The notes below the pieces were generated by a model. It saw only the letters and a list, made by a program, of their open reading frames with translations. It searched no databases and was not told the DNA's origin. A DNA stretch of 40,892 bases from Streptomyces sp. STR69 (GTDB lineage: Bacteria; Actinomycetota; Actinomycetes; Streptomycetales; Streptomycetaceae): assembly GCF_024519455.1 (NCBI RefSeq), contig NZ_JALJRY010000031.1, forward strand, positions 1-40,892, read 5' to 3'. A program made the position numbers and the translations under genes. Position 1 is the first letter of the stretch. Each line of letters opens with the position of its first letter. Below are positions 40,797 through 40,892 of this stretch, in pieces.

Positions 40797-40824
40797 GGCC
40801 CGCGTCTCCGAAGAGTTGCGGGCC
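40797..40824. terminator. Hairpin 3' of tRNA-Asp
   Basis: GGCCCGC (40797-40803) pairs with GCGGGCC (40818-40824). There is no U-run. It lies 15 bases beyond the 3' end of the minus-strand tRNA. Confidence 0.45.
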
Positions 40825-40838
40825 CTGGTCGTTCACTG

Positions 40839-40892
40839 CGGTCCTGACGGGATTTGAACCCGCGGCCTCCACCTTGACAGGGTGGCGAGCAC
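40839..40892 (-). tRNA. tRNA-Asp(GTC), 5' part beyond the window
   Basis: The visible minus-strand sequence covers the anticodon arm (CCACCCTGTCAAGGTGG, anticodon GTC), variable loop, canonical T arm (GCGGGTTCAAATCCCG) and the 3' acceptor strand CAGGACC with discriminator G. CCA is not encoded. The 5' acceptor strand and D arm lie outside the window. Confidence 0.88.

Overview
The window is a GC-rich actinomycete chromosome segment, almost certainly Streptomyces. The evidence is the codon use, GTG starts, leaderless promoters, a BldC orthologue, a second Lsr2 paralogue, valine dehydrogenase, and the gene order dnaX-purD-purC-lsrL-purSQL-purF-purM-DUF3073-vdh-bldC. From memory this order matches the SCO4067-SCO4091 region of S. 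coelicolor. No phage, transposase, integrase or CRISPR array was seen.

Left part (1-11985): probable accessory region. It starts with a truncated secreted beta-propeller (BNR-repeat) protein. Next come a MerR regulator with a cysteine-rich C-terminal domain and a small translationally coupled partner, and an FAD aromatic hydroxylase. A CmtR-type Cd/Pb sensor lies next to a CDF-like transporter with a cysteine-rich tail, followed by a ChrA chromate transporter. A divergent sulfur cluster follows: ArsR-rhodanese fusion, cysteine desulfurase and TusA-like protein on the minus strand, and a metallo-beta-lactamase/double-rhodanese protein and an MFS transporter on the plus strand. Together these look like metal, oxyanion and sulfane-sulfur stress functions. 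The cluster ends at a strong hairpin terminator next to tRNA-Ser(GGA).

Middle part (12007-25337): conserved core. It holds tRNA-Ser, the small SRP RNA, leaderless dnaX and purD, a membrane protein that looks like a catalytically dead M48 peptidase, a dimethylformamidase-like protein and purC. A DesK/DesR-like two-component system and an ABC-2 exporter are bracketed by two identical tRNA-Gly(GCC) genes. A third glycine tRNA, anticodon UCC, has unusual D and T loops and is the most intriguing single feature of the window.

Right part (25473-40892): lsrL, the overlapping purS-purQ-purL operon, a membrane-anchored unknown protein, a TetX-like FAD monooxygenase, a scar of MFS and TetR-like gene relics, a mycothiol-dependent maleylpyruvate-isomerase-like protein, purF-purM, a DUF3073 protein, vdh, an unknown protein and bldC. 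The last kilobase has a bldC terminator, a very small CxxC-containing gene, a palindromic intergenic repeat, a degenerate 3' copy of a tRNA-Asp and finally tRNA-Asp itself, cut by the window end.

Seven of the purine genes (purD, purC, purS, purQ, purL, purF, purM) supply most of the steps from PRPP to SAICAR. They are dispersed in at least four transcription units, so coordination would have to be in trans. All function calls come from reading translated sequence and remembered family motifs; no database search was possible.
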